A DNA stretch of 64,000 nt from Pelagimonas sp. (GTDB lineage: Bacteria; Pseudomonadota; Alphaproteobacteria; Rhodobacterales; Rhodobacteraceae): NCBI GenBank assembly GCA_025210455.1, contig JAOARQ010000060.1:1-64000 (forward strand). Direction: 5' to 3'. Positions 25,747-35,804 of this stretch are shown one piece after another. The notes below the pieces were generated by a model. That model was not told where the DNA came from and did not search any database. It saw only the letters and a list, made by a program, of their open reading frames with translations. A program made the position numbers and the translations under genes. Numbering within the stretch: the stretch's first letter is position 1; every line of letters begins with the position of its first letter.

Positions 25747-26502
25747 ATGAATGTACGCCCCGATTTTTCGAAAAACGCCAACCATGCCGAAACGGCCCCT
25801 GCGTTCCTGTCGGTCTGGGACATGCACAGCTATTACGGCGAAAGCTATATCGTGCAGGGCATCAGCTTTAACGTCCACGAAGGCGAGATCCTCGCGCTTC
25901 TGGGCCGTAACGGTGCCGGCAAAACCACCACGCTGCGCTCGATCGCCCGTTTGGATGACCCACAGGTCAACCACGGTGAGATCTGGCTGGACCACAAACC
26001 GCTTCACATGATGAAATCCCATGAGGCAGCGCAGGTTGGTCTGGGCCTTGTCCCCGAAGATCGCAGCATCATCCCCGGCCTGACCGTCGAAGAAAACCTG
26101 AAACTGGCCCAGATCGTGCCGCCGATTGGCTGGTCGATTGATCGTCTCTATGATCTGTTCCCACGCTTGGGTGAACGTCGCAATCAGGAAGGCGTGACCC
26201 TGTCGGGTGGGGAACAGCAGATGCTGTCGATTGCCCGCGCCCTTGCCCGCGACATCAAAGTGCTGCTGCTGGACGAACCCTATGAAGGTCTGGCACCGGT
26301 GATCGTTGATGAGATCGAAAAGACTCTGCGCCACATCAAGGAACAGGGCATGACCACCGTGATCGTGGAACAGAACGCCGTGCGTGCCCTGCAACTGGCA
26401 GACCGCGCTGTCATTCTTGATACTGGATCAATCGTCTTTGATGGCTCAGCCGCCGAAGTTCTGGAAAACGAAGAGCTGCGCGCAGAATATCTGGCGATCT
26501 GA
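25747..26502 (+). CDS. ABC transporter ATPase (LivF family)
   Basis: 251 residues: Walker A GRNGAGKTT, signature LSGGEQQ and Walker B VLLLDEPYEGLAP. The N-terminus carries about 18 extra residues (VRPDFSKNANHAETAPAF) before the first beta strand. It is the last gene of the importer operon and is followed by a strong terminator. AAAGAGGT lies just upstream of ATG 25747. Confidence 0.88.
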   Translation: MNVRPDFSKNANHAETAPAFLSVWDMHSYYGESYIVQGISFNVHEGEILALLGRNGAGKTTTLRSIARLDDPQVNHGEIWLDHKPLHMMKSHEAAQVGLGLVPEDRSIIPGLTVEENLKLAQIVPPIGWSIDRLYDLFPRLGERRNQEGVTLSGGEQQMLSIARALARDIKVLLLDEPYEGLAPVIVDEIEKTLRHIKEQGMTTVIVEQNAVRALQLADRAVILDTGSIVFDGSAAEVLENEELRAEYLAI

Positions 26503-26529
26503 CACCGCTCCCCGTCGGATCACCAGCGG

Positions 26530-26551
26530 AAACGGGCCATTGCGCCCGTTT
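26530..26551 (+). terminator. Terminator of the five-gene ABC importer operon
   Basis: AAACGGGC and GCGCCCGTTT form a G+C-rich hairpin followed directly by TCTTTTTT. This is a textbook intrinsic terminator on the plus strand, 27 bases after the LivF stop. Confidence 0.9.
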
Positions 26552-26596
26552 CTTTTTTGCGCTTTGGATTGGCCCAGACAGAACGGGACCAAACCG

Positions 26597-27100
26597 ATGA
26601 CACCACCCAGCCTATACTGCGTTCCGAATTCAGCGGTGCAGCTTTTGGCCCCTGCGCCCGAGCTGGATTTTCATTGCACGCATAGGTTGGAGCTGCCGCA
26701 AGAGTACACAGCGCTTGAGATCTGGAACCTGATGCGCCGCGAACCACTGCCGTTGATGAAGCAGGCTTTTCAGATCCGCGATGCGATTTCATCGCGGTTT
26801 GGGGTGAAACGGATCGGTGGGTTCTCAACCACCCCGGTCGAGACTGTTCAGCAAGGTGAAATGCTGGATTTCTTTCTGGTCGAACACATCTCAGACAGCA
26901 CCCTGTCCCTTTCTGCGCGTGACCGCCATCTGGACGTGCTCACCTGTATTTCAATTGAAAATCAGGTGCTCTCGATCACCTCATCGGTGGTGACGCACAA
27001 TCTTTTTGGCCGGATATATATGGTGCCGGTCGGGCCTGCACATCGGTTGATCGTGACTGTCATGTTACGCCGCCTGCGCAAAACGCTTTCAACAGTTTGA
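26597..27100 (+). CDS. DUF2867 family protein
   Basis: 167 residues, cytosolic, with the DUF2867 pattern: an N-terminal (ALEIWNLMRREPLPLMKQAF), a middle VKRIGGF and beta-rich EMLDFFLVEH, DRHLDVLTCI and NLFGRIYMVPVGPAHRLIV segments. The fold is likely START-like, and the function is unknown. ATG 26597 is chosen because the upstream extension of the frame crosses the terminator of the previous operon. It stands as a single gene. Confidence 0.75.
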   Translation: MTPPSLYCVPNSAVQLLAPAPELDFHCTHRLELPQEYTALEIWNLMRREPLPLMKQAFQIRDAISSRFGVKRIGGFSTTPVETVQQGEMLDFFLVEHISDSTLSLSARDRHLDVLTCISIENQVLSITSSVVTHNLFGRIYMVPVGPAHRLIVTVMLRRLRKTLSTV

Positions 27101-27257
27101 ACCAAAAAAACACAGGCCGCCCGCGTTTTGGACACCCTCGCGCCACGGGTGTTAACCATCGGTTCTGAAATTCCTTCCAATTTGACTCATCGTGCAGCAA
27201 ATATAGTGAAGATATGGTAACTTCACCCGGTGGGGGCACACTGGACGGAGCACGAAC

Positions 27258-27644
27258 ATGCAACTCTCAGGTCTCGCCACGCTCAGAGCACCGCTGACCA
27301 CGCGCCATCCGCATGGTCTGCCCGAGGCCCGCGCAGGCAAAAGCCGTGATCTGCGCGTGCAGCCGATGAATGACCCTCGCAATCCGCAGGCGCAATTGAA
27401 CGCTGGGCGCACGCCACCGACGCAGTTCTGGCGCGCCGCCAATGGTGAACCAATCCCAAACCCGCAGGCCACTCCGCCCTCGATCATGCAGATCAAAATC
27501 ACCATGATGCTGGAAGAACAGGCCAAAGCCATGCGTGAAGAACAGCAGGCCGAACGCCCGGCCCAGCCCCCACGTTTGGAACTGGCCTATGACCGTGATC
27601 AGCAGATCGACGCAGAGTATACCGATGTGACGGATCAGGAATGA
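27258..27644 (+). CDS. Hypothetical protein, proline/glutamine-rich
   Basis: 128 residues of low-complexity character: many Pro, Gln, Arg and Asn in the first half, a short helix in the middle (MQIKITMMLEEQAKAMREEQ) and an acidic end (AEYTDVTDQE). No domain is recognised. It starts at ATG 27258 with GGACGGAGC upstream and overlaps the end of the convergent acyl-CoA synthetase gene by 10 bases. Largely disordered by composition. Its biased third codon positions support a real gene. Confidence 0.55.
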   Translation: MQLSGLATLRAPLTTRHPHGLPEARAGKSRDLRVQPMNDPRNPQAQLNAGRTPPTQFWRAANGEPIPNPQATPPSIMQIKITMMLEEQAKAMREEQQAERPAQPPRLELAYDRDQQIDAEYTDVTDQE

Positions 27645-29149
27645 TCCTCAGAAAAGCGCGCACGTAGCTCGGTTTTCAGGACTTTTCCATAGTTGTTCTT
27701 GGGCAGCGCATCGACCTGGATATAGTGTTTCGGCCGTTTGAAGCGCGCAATCTGTGACAGGCAATGCGCATCCAGCGCGGCTGCATCCAGTTCGCAGGCG
27801 CAGACGACAAAGGCTGCCACCTCTTCCCCCCACTCGGCATGGGGTTTGCCAACCACCGCGACCTCCTGAACCGAAGGATGATCCTGCAACACCTCTTCCA
27901 CTTCACGTGGATAGATATTTGTCCCTCCCGAAATGATCAGATCTTTCGAGCGGTCTTTCATGGTCACATAGCCGTCTTCATCCATGCTGCCCATGTCGCC
28001 TGTCCAAAGCCAGCCATCCACCAGCGTTTTCGCCGTGGCTTCAGGGTTTTGCCAATAGCCCGGCATCACGACATCTCCACGCACGAGGATTTCACCCACC
28101 TCGCCTGTTGCAACCGTCTGGCCGTTTTCATCGCCGATGCGGACCTCGACAGCGGATTGCGCCCGCCCAACCGATCCAAGCCGTTCACGCCAGCGCGGAT
28201 GGTCCCGGTCGACCACATCGCCTCGGCTGAGCGCGGTGATCCCCATAGGGCATTCGCCCTGACCATAGATCTGGGCAAAGACCGGACCGAACCAGTCAAC
28301 AGCTTCGATGATATCGGCGTTGTACATCGGCCCGCCGGCGTAAACGATGGTTTTGATACCCTCGCCCCCGATCTGCAACCCCTTTGCCATGCGCGTCAGT
28401 CGCTGCACCATAGTCGGGGCCATGAACATATGAATGCGTCCAAAATGCTGCGAAAGATCAAGGATTTCACGTTCGTCAAAGCCGCCGGAAACCGGAAACA
28501 CATGCGAAGCGCCCGCTCGCACATGCATCATATTGTAAATCCCCGCCCCATGGCTGAGCGGCCCGGCATAAAGCGCCACATCATGGTCTTCCACCAGATC
28601 GCAATCGCTTTGATAGACATCAGACATGATCATCAACATGCGGTGGGTCATCATCACACCTTTGGGGCGTCCCGTGGTGCCCGATGTATAGAACAACCAG
28701 GCAAGATCTTCGGGTGCGCGATAAGCAATATCATCCAAGGGGCTGTGACCCAGCATCTGCTGCCAGGCTTCACTGCCGGATGTGATCACTTGCGCCTTAG
28801 TCGCCGCGGCCAGATCTGATGCCAGATCTGCGGTGGCAAAAGCACGTTCAGCCCCGGCATCCTGCATGATCCAGGCCGCCTCTTTGGCGTGCAGCTTCGC
28901 ATTAATCGGAACAATCACCGCACCCGCGTACCAACAGGCATATTCGGCAATCAAATACTCGGGCACATTCTTCATAAACAGCGCCACGCGATCGCCGGAT
29001 TTCACACCCTGAGCGTGTAAAGCCCCCCCAAGACGTAAGGCTGCCTGATGAAAATCGCCATATGTCATGAACTCAGTCCGACCCAAAAACAGCGCCATAC
29101 GCTCTGGCCGAAGCTGCGCCTGACGGGCTAACCACAAGGCAATATTCAT
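27635..29149 (-). CDS. AMP-binding acyl-CoA synthetase
   Basis: 504 residues, full length for the ANL superfamily. The ATP-binding motif YTSGTTGRPKGVMMTH is at about 153-168, the second core motif is IYGQGECP, and the hinge region is WLWTGDMGSMDEDGYV. The C-terminal lysine region is PKNNYGKVLK, with the catalytic lysine for adenylation. It activates a carboxylic acid as the AMP ester and forms the CoA thioester. The chain-length preference cannot be told; GQGE differs slightly from the YGxTE of most members. It is monocistronic. Confidence 0.88.
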   Translation of the reverse strand: MNIALWLARQAQLRPERMALFLGRTEFMTYGDFHQAALRLGGALHAQGVKSGDRVALFMKNVPEYLIAEYACWYAGAVIVPINAKLHAKEAAWIMQDAGAERAFATADLASDLAAATKAQVITSGSEAWQQMLGHSPLDDIAYRAPEDLAWLFYTSGTTGRPKGVMMTHRMLMIMSDVYQSDCDLVEDHDVALYAGPLSHGAGIYNMMHVRAGASHVFPVSGGFDEREILDLSQHFGRIHMFMAPTMVQRLTRMAKGLQIGGEGIKTIVYAGGPMYNADIIEAVDWFGPVFAQIYGQGECPMGITALSRGDVVDRDHPRWRERLGSVGRAQSAVEVRIGDENGQTVATGEVGEILVRGDVVMPGYWQNPEATAKTLVDGWLWTGDMGSMDEDGYVTMKDRSKDLIISGGTNIYPREVEEVLQDHPSVQEVAVVGKPHAEWGEEVAAFVVCACELDAAALDAHCLSQIARFKRPKHYIQVDALPKNNYGKVLKTELRARFSEDHS

Positions 29150-29329
29150 GAAAAATCCTCCCAGACCCTGAGGCGCACCAAAGCACCCCTTGGTTGAAAG
29201 GGCAATGCCCGGATGCTTTTCCCTCCCGGTCTAGCTTTTATTACGTCGCGGCTTTGTCTATATACAGCCTCGGAGTGGGCTTGACCGTGTTTTGCGGCCC
29301 GAGCTTTTGATCATATCTGCGAGGAACGG

Positions 29330-29827
29330 ATGAGTAAGAAAAACCACGAAGCGGATGTCGCCTTTATCAAGGCTCTGGCTGAACTTTTGCGCGAGAATGA
29401 CCTGACCGAACTGGAAGTCATGCGCGAATATGGCGATGACGACAGCCTGAATGTGCGTGTATCGCGCGCTGCGGCTGCGCCGATTGCCGTGGCTGCCCCT
29501 GCTCAGGTTTCGGTTCCTGCCGCAGCGCCGGTTGCAGCGCCCGCAGCGGCCCCTGCCGCCGCCCCGGCCGAGCCAGAAGATCCCGCTGCCCATCCCGGCG
29601 CGGTCACCTCGCCCATGGTTGGCACCGTCTATATGCAGGCGGAACCCGGTGCGCCGGCCTTCATCTCGGTTGGGAAAACCGTGAACGAAGGGGATACCCT
29701 GCTGATCGTCGAAGCGATGAAAACCATGAACCACATCCCGGCGCCGAAATCCGGCACGGTGAAACGTATTCTGGTAGAAGATGGCGCCCCCGTTGAATAT
29801 GGCGCTCCGCTTGTGATCCTCGAATAA
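29330..29827 (+). CDS. accB: Biotin carboxyl carrier protein of acetyl-CoA carboxylase
   Basis: 165 residues: an N-terminal helical segment, a long Ala/Pro/Val linker (about 45-85) and a C-terminal biotinyl domain with VEAMKTMN, whose lysine carries biotin. It shuttles carboxybiotin from AccC to the carboxyltransferase in the first committed step of fatty acid synthesis. accC follows 10 bases later. Length and domain order match the family. Confidence 0.95.
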   Translation: MSKKNHEADVAFIKALAELLRENDLTELEVMREYGDDDSLNVRVSRAAAAPIAVAAPAQVSVPAAAPVAAPAAAPAAAPAEPEDPAAHPGAVTSPMVGTVYMQAEPGAPAFISVGKTVNEGDTLLIVEAMKTMNHIPAPKSGTVKRILVEDGAPVEYGAPLVILE

Positions 29828-29837
29828 GGGGCTGGCG

Positions 29838-31196
<1,359 letters not shown>

Positions 31197-31207
31197 TCTG
31201 TGATCTT

Positions 31208-31232
31208 AGGCGCGCGGTCTGTCCGCGCGCCT
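31208..31232 (+). terminator. Terminator of accBC
   Basis: AGGCGCGCGG and CCGCGCGCCT form a perfect 10-base-pair stem with a TCTGT loop, followed by TTTC. It lies 12 bases after the accC stop and upstream of the chosen start of aat, which argues against an earlier aat start at 31200. Confidence 0.85.
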
Positions 31233-31268
31233 TTCAAACTTTCGGACACAACCCGGCAGCTTGTTTTG

Positions 31269-31901
31269 GTGATTACAACAGAGCTTCTTTTGCGGGCCTA
31301 CCGCACGGGCCTGTTCCCGATGGCCGAACATCGGGATGACCCAGAGGTATTCTGGGTCGAACCGCGCCGCAGGGGTATCTTTCCACTGGATCAGTTTCAC
31401 ATCTCGCGCAGTCTGGCAAAACGCCTGCGCCGTGATGACTATGACGTGACTTTGAACCGCGCCTTCGATGATGTGATTGACGCCTGCGCAGATCGTCGTG
31501 AAACGTGGATCAGTACGGAAATTCGTCGGCTTTACACCGATCTGCACCACGAAGGCTTTGCCCATTCCCTTGAAGTCTGGAAAGAGGGTGAGCTGATCGG
31601 CGGCGTGTATGGTGTTGCGGTTGGCGGGGCGTTTTGCGGTGAATCCATGTTTTCGCGCGCGACAGATGGGTCAAAGATCGCTCTGTCCTGGTTGATAGAT
31701 CTGCTGAACCGCACCGGGTTTACCCTGTTTGATACCCAGTTTCTAACACCGCATCTGGCCAGCCTGGGTGCACAGGAAATCACGCGCGCAGCTTATACAC
31801 TGCGATTGGAAGAAGCCGTTGAGCGCGAGGCAGATATTCTATCCGCCCCCTTGGCCAGCGGTGGTCACGAGGTGGTACAACGCAACACCCAAACGTCATA
31901 A
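31269..31901 (+). CDS. aat: Leucyl/phenylalanyl-tRNA-protein transferase
   Basis: 210 residues. It has the family opening ITTELLLRAYRTGLFPMAE, then FWVEPRRRGIFPLD, GGVYGVAVGGAFCGESMFS and FDTQFLTPHLASLGA, all conserved in Aat. The enzyme adds Leu or Phe from tRNA to N-terminal Arg or Lys of proteins, creating an N-degron read by ClpS/ClpAP. GTG 31269 is the start that matches the family N-terminus; the frame extends to 31200 but through a terminator. The 3' end overlaps the convergent DUF2155 gene by 37 bases. Confidence 0.92.
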   Translation: MITTELLLRAYRTGLFPMAEHRDDPEVFWVEPRRRGIFPLDQFHISRSLAKRLRRDDYDVTLNRAFDDVIDACADRRETWISTEIRRLYTDLHHEGFAHSLEVWKEGELIGGVYGVAVGGAFCGESMFSRATDGSKIALSWLIDLLNRTGFTLFDTQFLTPHLASLGAQEITRAAYTLRLEEAVEREADILSAPLASGGHEVVQRNTQTS

Positions 31902-32224
31902 CGCGGGTGGTTCATCGGGTTCAGCGCCGGGGATGAGGCCACCATCCAGCCGCGAAAAATCGGCTGCGCCACCCCAGCTTCGCGCACGCTGAGAAAGGCA
32001 AAAGCATCGCCAGACGGGTTTCCCTTGGGAAAACGGCATTCTTTCAGGTGGATTTCAACCAGGCCTTCCACATCCCGTGCACCATTCGGCAATGTCACGT
32101 CATGCACCTTGGCGTTCAGCTTATCCAGAACACGCAAAACCGCCCCTGTGCCAGGGTTCACGGCCTCTTGCGCCGTGGCTCCCTGCCCCAGCAATAGCGC
32201 CACCATCAGGGCTGCTATTCTCAT
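31865..32224 (-). CDS. DUF2155 family secreted protein
   Basis: 119 residues: signal peptide ([18 protein letters not shown], cleaved before QEA) and a DUF2155 domain with LRVLDKLNAKVHDVTLPNG, ECRFPKGNPSGDAFAFL and YDVWVLRC. Two cysteines may form a disulfide in the periplasm. It overlaps the mlaD gene upstream by 4 bases and is the last gene of an NDUFA12-like/mlaD/DUF2155 operon common in Rhodobacterales. Exact role unknown. Confidence 0.88.
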   Translation of the reverse strand: MRIAALMVALLLGQGATAQEAVNPGTGAVLRVLDKLNAKVHDVTLPNGARDVEGLVEIHLKECRFPKGNPSGDAFAFLSVREAGVAQPIFRGWMVASSPALNPMNHPRYDVWVLRCTTS

Positions 32225-32670
32225 TCGTCACCGCCACTTACAAATTTCAACAGCAGGGAAATCAGACTTACCGATCCCTGCGTGTCGTATATCTCATCTC
32301 CGGGTTGGAAATAGAACGGGGAGCCCCCGGGAGAAATTTCAACAAAGTTCCCCCCCAAAAGCCCCTCAGAGGCGATGGCAATTGCACTGTCATCGGGGAT
32401 TTCGATCCCCTCACGAATCGTAACGGTGGTATCCGCGCGGTAGGTTTCCGTGTTCAGCGATACGTCACGCACGCTGCCCACCTTCACGCCGGCAAGCCGC
32501 ACATCGGTGCCAATACTGACCCCTTCGATAGAGCGAAAAGAGGCATGCAGATCATAGGCCTGCGCACCACCAGAGGTCATCCCGGTGGTTTGGATCGCAT
32601 AAAACCCAAAAGCCAGAGCCGCCGACAATACGACGCCCCCAACCGCAATTTCAGTTGCCGAATGGCTCAT
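32221..32670 (-). CDS. mlaD: MlaD-type lipid transport protein
   Basis: 149 residues: one N-terminal membrane anchor (about 8-26) and an MCE domain ([20 protein letters not shown], then [13 protein letters not shown]). MlaD forms a periplasmic hexamer on the MlaFEDB complex that moves phospholipids between inner and outer membranes. The other Mla subunits are not in the window. It overlaps both neighbouring genes by about 4 bases. Family membership is clear. Confidence 0.9.
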   Translation of the reverse strand: MSHSATEIAVGGVVLSAALAFGFYAIQTTGMTSGGAQAYDLHASFRSIEGVSIGTDVRLAGVKVGSVRDVSLNTETYRADTTVTIREGIEIPDDSAIAIASEGLLGGNFVEISPGGSPFYFQPGDEIYDTQGSVSLISLLLKFVSGGDE

Positions 32671-33050
32671 TCAGGGCTCCAGGCCTCATAATCCTGACGC
32701 GGGGCTGGTGCCTTGGCGCGGATGGACCCGGCCGGGGCATAAGCCTGCACTGTGCCTGTCAGGTTTTCTTCGTGTTCTGCTTCCCAAGGCTTATGCGCCA
32801 GAGGTTTTTCAGCAGGGTTTTCATCAAAGGTGTGATGCAACCAGCCATGCCAATCAGCACTGATGCGCGAGGCTTCGACCTCACCATTGTAGATCACCCA
32901 GCGGCGTTTGCCGTCGCGCGACTGATAAAAGGTGTTGCCCTGTTCATCCTCGCCCACACGCACACCGTTGCGCGCCGTGTAAAGGCGAGTGTTCAAGGTG
33001 GCGCCATTCCACCATGTAAAGGCGCTGAGAACCGTGTTGAGAATGCCCAT
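32667..33050 (-). CDS. NDUFA12-like accessory subunit of NADH:ubiquinone oxidoreductase
   Basis: 127 residues matching the NDUFA12/B17.2 family: [43 protein letters not shown] and [13 protein letters not shown]. It is an accessory subunit of complex I on the matrix/cytosolic arm, known in alphaproteobacteria as well as mitochondria. It leads the operon with mlaD and DUF2155. Full length. Confidence 0.93.
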   Translation of the reverse strand: MGILNTVLSAFTWWNGATLNTRLYTARNGVRVGEDEQGNTFYQSRDGKRRWVIYNGEVEASRISADWHGWLHHTFDENPAEKPLAHKPWEAEHEENLTGTVQAYAPAGSIRAKAPAPRQDYEAWSPE

Positions 33051-33156
33051 GGACGACTCCTGTTGCTCTGCTAGCGTTATGGCCGAAGGCGACCCTCAGG
33101 TCCAGTGGTCGCCCTGACGCACACCCTAAGGTGCGGAGCATGAAGAATTGTAAAAC

Positions 33157-33522
33157 TTACGCCTGATCGGGCAAAAGCGCTGTCAGTTCGATCTCGATGC
33201 GAAATTTCGGGTCGATCAGATTGCATTCAATCATCGTCGCCGCCGGCGGATTTGCGCCAAAGGTCTCTGCCAGAATGTCAAAGCAGGGTTCGAATTCATG
33301 GCGATCGGGCAAATAGTAATTGACGCGAACCGCATGTTCGAAGCCGCTGCCTGCCTCTTTAAGGGCATTTTCAATCACGGCCAGTGCGCTTTTGCACTGT
33401 TCAGCCACGGTGTCACCCTGACCGACGGTGCCCGCCACATGCACAAAGCCACCCGCAACCACGGCGCGACAATAACCCACGCGCTTTTCGAATTCACCAC
33501 CAGAAGAAATACGTCTGATCAT
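33157..33522 (-). CDS. RidA/YjgF family deaminase
   Basis: 121 residues with the family features GEFEKRVGYCRAVVAGGFVH, VAGTVGQG and the active-site arginine in EHAVRVNYYL. These small trimeric proteins hydrolyse reactive 2-aminoacrylate-type enamines. It belongs to the branch resembling Rid6/Rid7-type proteins rather than archetypal RidA. ATG 33522 is chosen as an AGGA site lies 7 bases before it; ATG 33534 is the alternative. Monocistronic, between complex I/mla genes and clpX. Confidence 0.85.
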   Translation of the reverse strand: MIRRISSGGEFEKRVGYCRAVVAGGFVHVAGTVGQGDTVAEQCKSALAVIENALKEAGSGFEHAVRVNYYLPDRHEFEPCFDILAETFGANPPAATMIECNLIDPKFRIEIELTALLPDQA

Positions 33523-33544
33523 CTTGGTCCTCATTTCAAAGAAA

Positions 33545-33564
33545 AGGCGGGGTCGCCCCCGCCT
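33545..33564 (-). terminator. Terminator of clpX
   Basis: AGGCGGGG and CCCCGCCT form an 8-base-pair stem with a 4-base loop. On the minus strand it is followed by TTTTCTTTGA, directly downstream of the clpX stop codon. Confidence 0.9.
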
Positions 33565-33588
33565 GTGTTGGTTAGAGAAATGGCTGCC

Positions 33589-34851
33589 TTAGCTGGCGGC
33601 CCCCTCTTTTTGTTGGTCTGCATAGATCATCAGCGGCTTGGTTTCCGCATCTACAGCTTCTTCATTGACCACAACTTCGCTGACTTCATCCATGCCCGGC
33701 AGCTCGAACATGGTATCCAGCAAGATTGCCTCAAGGATAGAGCGCAGGCCACGCGCACCGGTTTTACGTTCGATCGCCTTGTTGGCGATGGCCTTCAGCG
33801 CGTCATCGGTAAAGGTCAGCTGCGTGTCTTCCATTTCGAACAGGCGCTGGTACTGTTTCACAAGCGCGTTCTTGGGCTGTGTCAGGATAGTGATCAACGC
33901 ATCTTCATCCAGATCTTCGAGGGTCGCCACCACGGGCAGACGACCGACAAATTCAGGAATCAGACCAAATTTCAGCAGATCTTCCGGCTCAAGATCTTTG
34001 AAGAGTTCGCCAACACCGCGATCATCATTTTCACGCACATCCGCGCCAAAGCCCATGGCCGAGCCCTTGCCGCGCTGCGCGATGATCTTGTCCAAACCCG
34101 CAAAAGCACCACCGCAGATGAACAGGATATTGGTGGTATCCACCTGCAGGAATTCCTGCTGTGGATGCTTGCGCCCGCCCTGCGGCGGCACCGACGCCAC
34201 TGTCCCTTCCATCAGTTTCAGCAGCGCCTGCTGCACACCCTCACCGGATACATCACGAGTGATAGAGGGATTTTCCGATTTGCGGGTGATTTTGTCGACT
34301 TCGTCGATATAGACGATGCCGCGCTGCGCGCGTTCGACATTGTATTCTGAAGCCTGCAACAGCTTCAGGATGATATTTTCCACATCCTCACCCACATAGC
34401 CCGCTTCGGTCAGTGTGGTGGCATCTGCCATAGTGAAAGGCACGTCCAGAATACGCGCAAGTGTTTGCGCCAGAAGGGTTTTACCGCAGCCCGTCGGACC
34501 GATCAGCATGATATTGGATTTGGCCAGTTCAATATCACCCGATTTCTGAGCATGATTCAGGCGTTTGTAGTGGTTGTGCACCGCCACAGACAGTACGCGC
34601 TTCGCCTTGGCCTGGCCAATCACATAGTCATCCAGAACTTCACAGATCTCACGTGGCGTGGGCACCCCTTCCGAAGACTTCAGGCCAGCGCCCTTGGTCT
34701 CTTCGCGGATGATATCCATACATAATTCGACACATTCATCGCAGATGAATACGGTCGGGCCAGCAATCAGTTTGCGCACCTCGTGCTGGCTCTTGCCGCA
34801 GAAGCTGCAATAAAGGGTATTCTTGCTGTCACCGCCTGAATTTGTCGCCAT
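33589..34851 (-). CDS. clpX: ATP-dependent Clp protease ATP-binding subunit ClpX
   Basis: 420 residues: N-terminal C4 zinc finger (CSFCGKSQ...CDECVELC), Walker [13 protein letters not shown], Walker [11 protein letters not shown], the [16 protein letters not shown] pore-loop region, and the ClpP-docking [10 protein letters not shown] segment. It unfolds tagged proteins and feeds them to ClpP. ATG 34851 follows GAAAGG; an upstream in-frame extension to 34914 is not needed. clpP lies 153 bases upstream, and in alphaproteobacteria the two are usually linked this way. Confidence 0.97.
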   Translation of the reverse strand: MATNSGGDSKNTLYCSFCGKSQHEVRKLIAGPTVFICDECVELCMDIIREETKGAGLKSSEGVPTPREICEVLDDYVIGQAKAKRVLSVAVHNHYKRLNHAQKSGDIELAKSNIMLIGPTGCGKTLLAQTLARILDVPFTMADATTLTEAGYVGEDVENIILKLLQASEYNVERAQRGIVYIDEVDKITRKSENPSITRDVSGEGVQQALLKLMEGTVASVPPQGGRKHPQQEFLQVDTTNILFICGGAFAGLDKIIAQRGKGSAMGFGADVRENDDRGVGELFKDLEPEDLLKFGLIPEFVGRLPVVATLEDLDEDALITILTQPKNALVKQYQRLFEMEDTQLTFTDDALKAIANKAIERKTGARGLRSILEAILLDTMFELPGMDEVSEVVVNEEAVDAETKPLMIYADQQKEGAAS

Positions 34852-35004
34852 CTTGTACCTTTCCCGGGAAAAAACCGGTCTCGTCGTTCTGAGCTGGGCA
34901 AAGCTGTCCCGCACCTGCGGGCCCTCTACCAGCCCAGCTTAGGACAGCCTCTACCCGGCCACAATCCGAAAATTAGGTTTAGCCTAACCTCGGGTTTACC
35001 TGTT

Positions 35005-35628
35005 TCACTCGTCTTCGGTCACACGGTTGGCCACGATTTCATCAATCAGACCCCAGTCTTTTGCTTCTTCCGGGGACATGAAGTTATCGCGCTCAAGGCC
35101 AGCCTCGACCTCTTCATAGGTGCGACCGGTGTGGGTCACGTAGATTTCGTTCAGACGGCGCTTCAGCTTCAGCGTCTCTTCGGCGTGAATCATGATATCC
35201 GTCGCTTGCCCCTGATAGCCGCCCGATGGCTGGTGCACCATCACACGGCTGTTTGGCAGCGAAAAGCGCATGCCTTTTTCACCAGCCGTCAGCAGCAGCG
35301 ACCCCATCGAGGCCGCCTGACCAATCACCAGCGTCGAAACCTTCGGCTTGATGTATTGCATGGTGTCATAGATCGACAGGCCACTGGTCACCACACCGCC
35401 GGGGCTGTTGATATACATGGAAATTTCCTTGGACGGATTTTCCGCCTCAAGGTGCAAAAGCTGCGCCACGATCAGCGATGACATGCCGTCATGCACGGGA
35501 CCATTGAGAAAAATAATCCGTTCCTTCAGCAGGCGCGAAAAGATGTCATAGGCACGTTCGCCACGGCTGGTCTGCTCAACCACCATGGGAACAAGAGTAT
35601 TCATATATGTTTCAAACGGATCTTTCAT
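35005..35628 (-). CDS. clpP: ATP-dependent Clp protease proteolytic subunit ClpP
   Basis: 207 residues. The catalytic serine is in [11 protein letters not shown] and the histidine in [10 protein letters not shown], with the conserved aspartate further on; the handle-region [20 protein letters not shown] is intact. It forms a tetradecameric serine protease with ClpX. No propeptide is apparent. A weak AGGTT...AACCT hairpin with a short T-run lies just after the stop at about 34975-35003, which might partly end the transcript before clpX. Confidence 0.97.
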   Translation of the reverse strand: MKDPFETYMNTLVPMVVEQTSRGERAYDIFSRLLKERIIFLNGPVHDGMSSLIVAQLLHLEAENPSKEISMYINSPGGVVTSGLSIYDTMQYIKPKVSTLVIGQAASMGSLLLTAGEKGMRFSLPNSRVMVHQPSGGYQGQATDIMIHAEETLKLKRRLNEIYVTHTGRTYEEVEAGLERDNFMSPEEAKDWGLIDEIVANRVTEDE

Positions 35629-35745
35629 CGGCCTGCCTAACTTAGGGTGTCTATTTCTGTTAACGCGCGAAGGTTAACTGAGTCTTAGTATTCGCCTTGG
35701 TCAGTCGCAAGGGGCAGAGAAAAATTCGCTGCAACTTGAAATGGA

Positions 35746-35791
35746 ATACCCCCGGCGCGGGGCAAGCCTGCCTGCCCTGCGCCGGGGGTAT
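35746..35791 (-). terminator. Terminator at the end of the sox cluster
   Basis: ATACCCCCGGCGC and GCGCCGGGGGTAT form a perfect 13-base-pair stem. On the minus strand it follows the soxF stop by 13 bases and is trailed by TCCATTTC. It closes the soxCDEF transcript. Confidence 0.8.
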
Positions 35792-35804
35792 CAAACTGAC
35801 GTGA

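Noticed and set aside
33088-33113. GGCGACC/GGTCGCC hairpin after the RidA-family gene as a terminator
   Set aside because: The loop is 12 bases and no T-run follows on either strand, so support is too weak.
35655-35680. GTTAAC-N8-GGTTAAC direct repeat before clpP as a CtrA site
   Set aside because: CtrA sites need TTAA-N7-TTAA; here the gap is ten bases.
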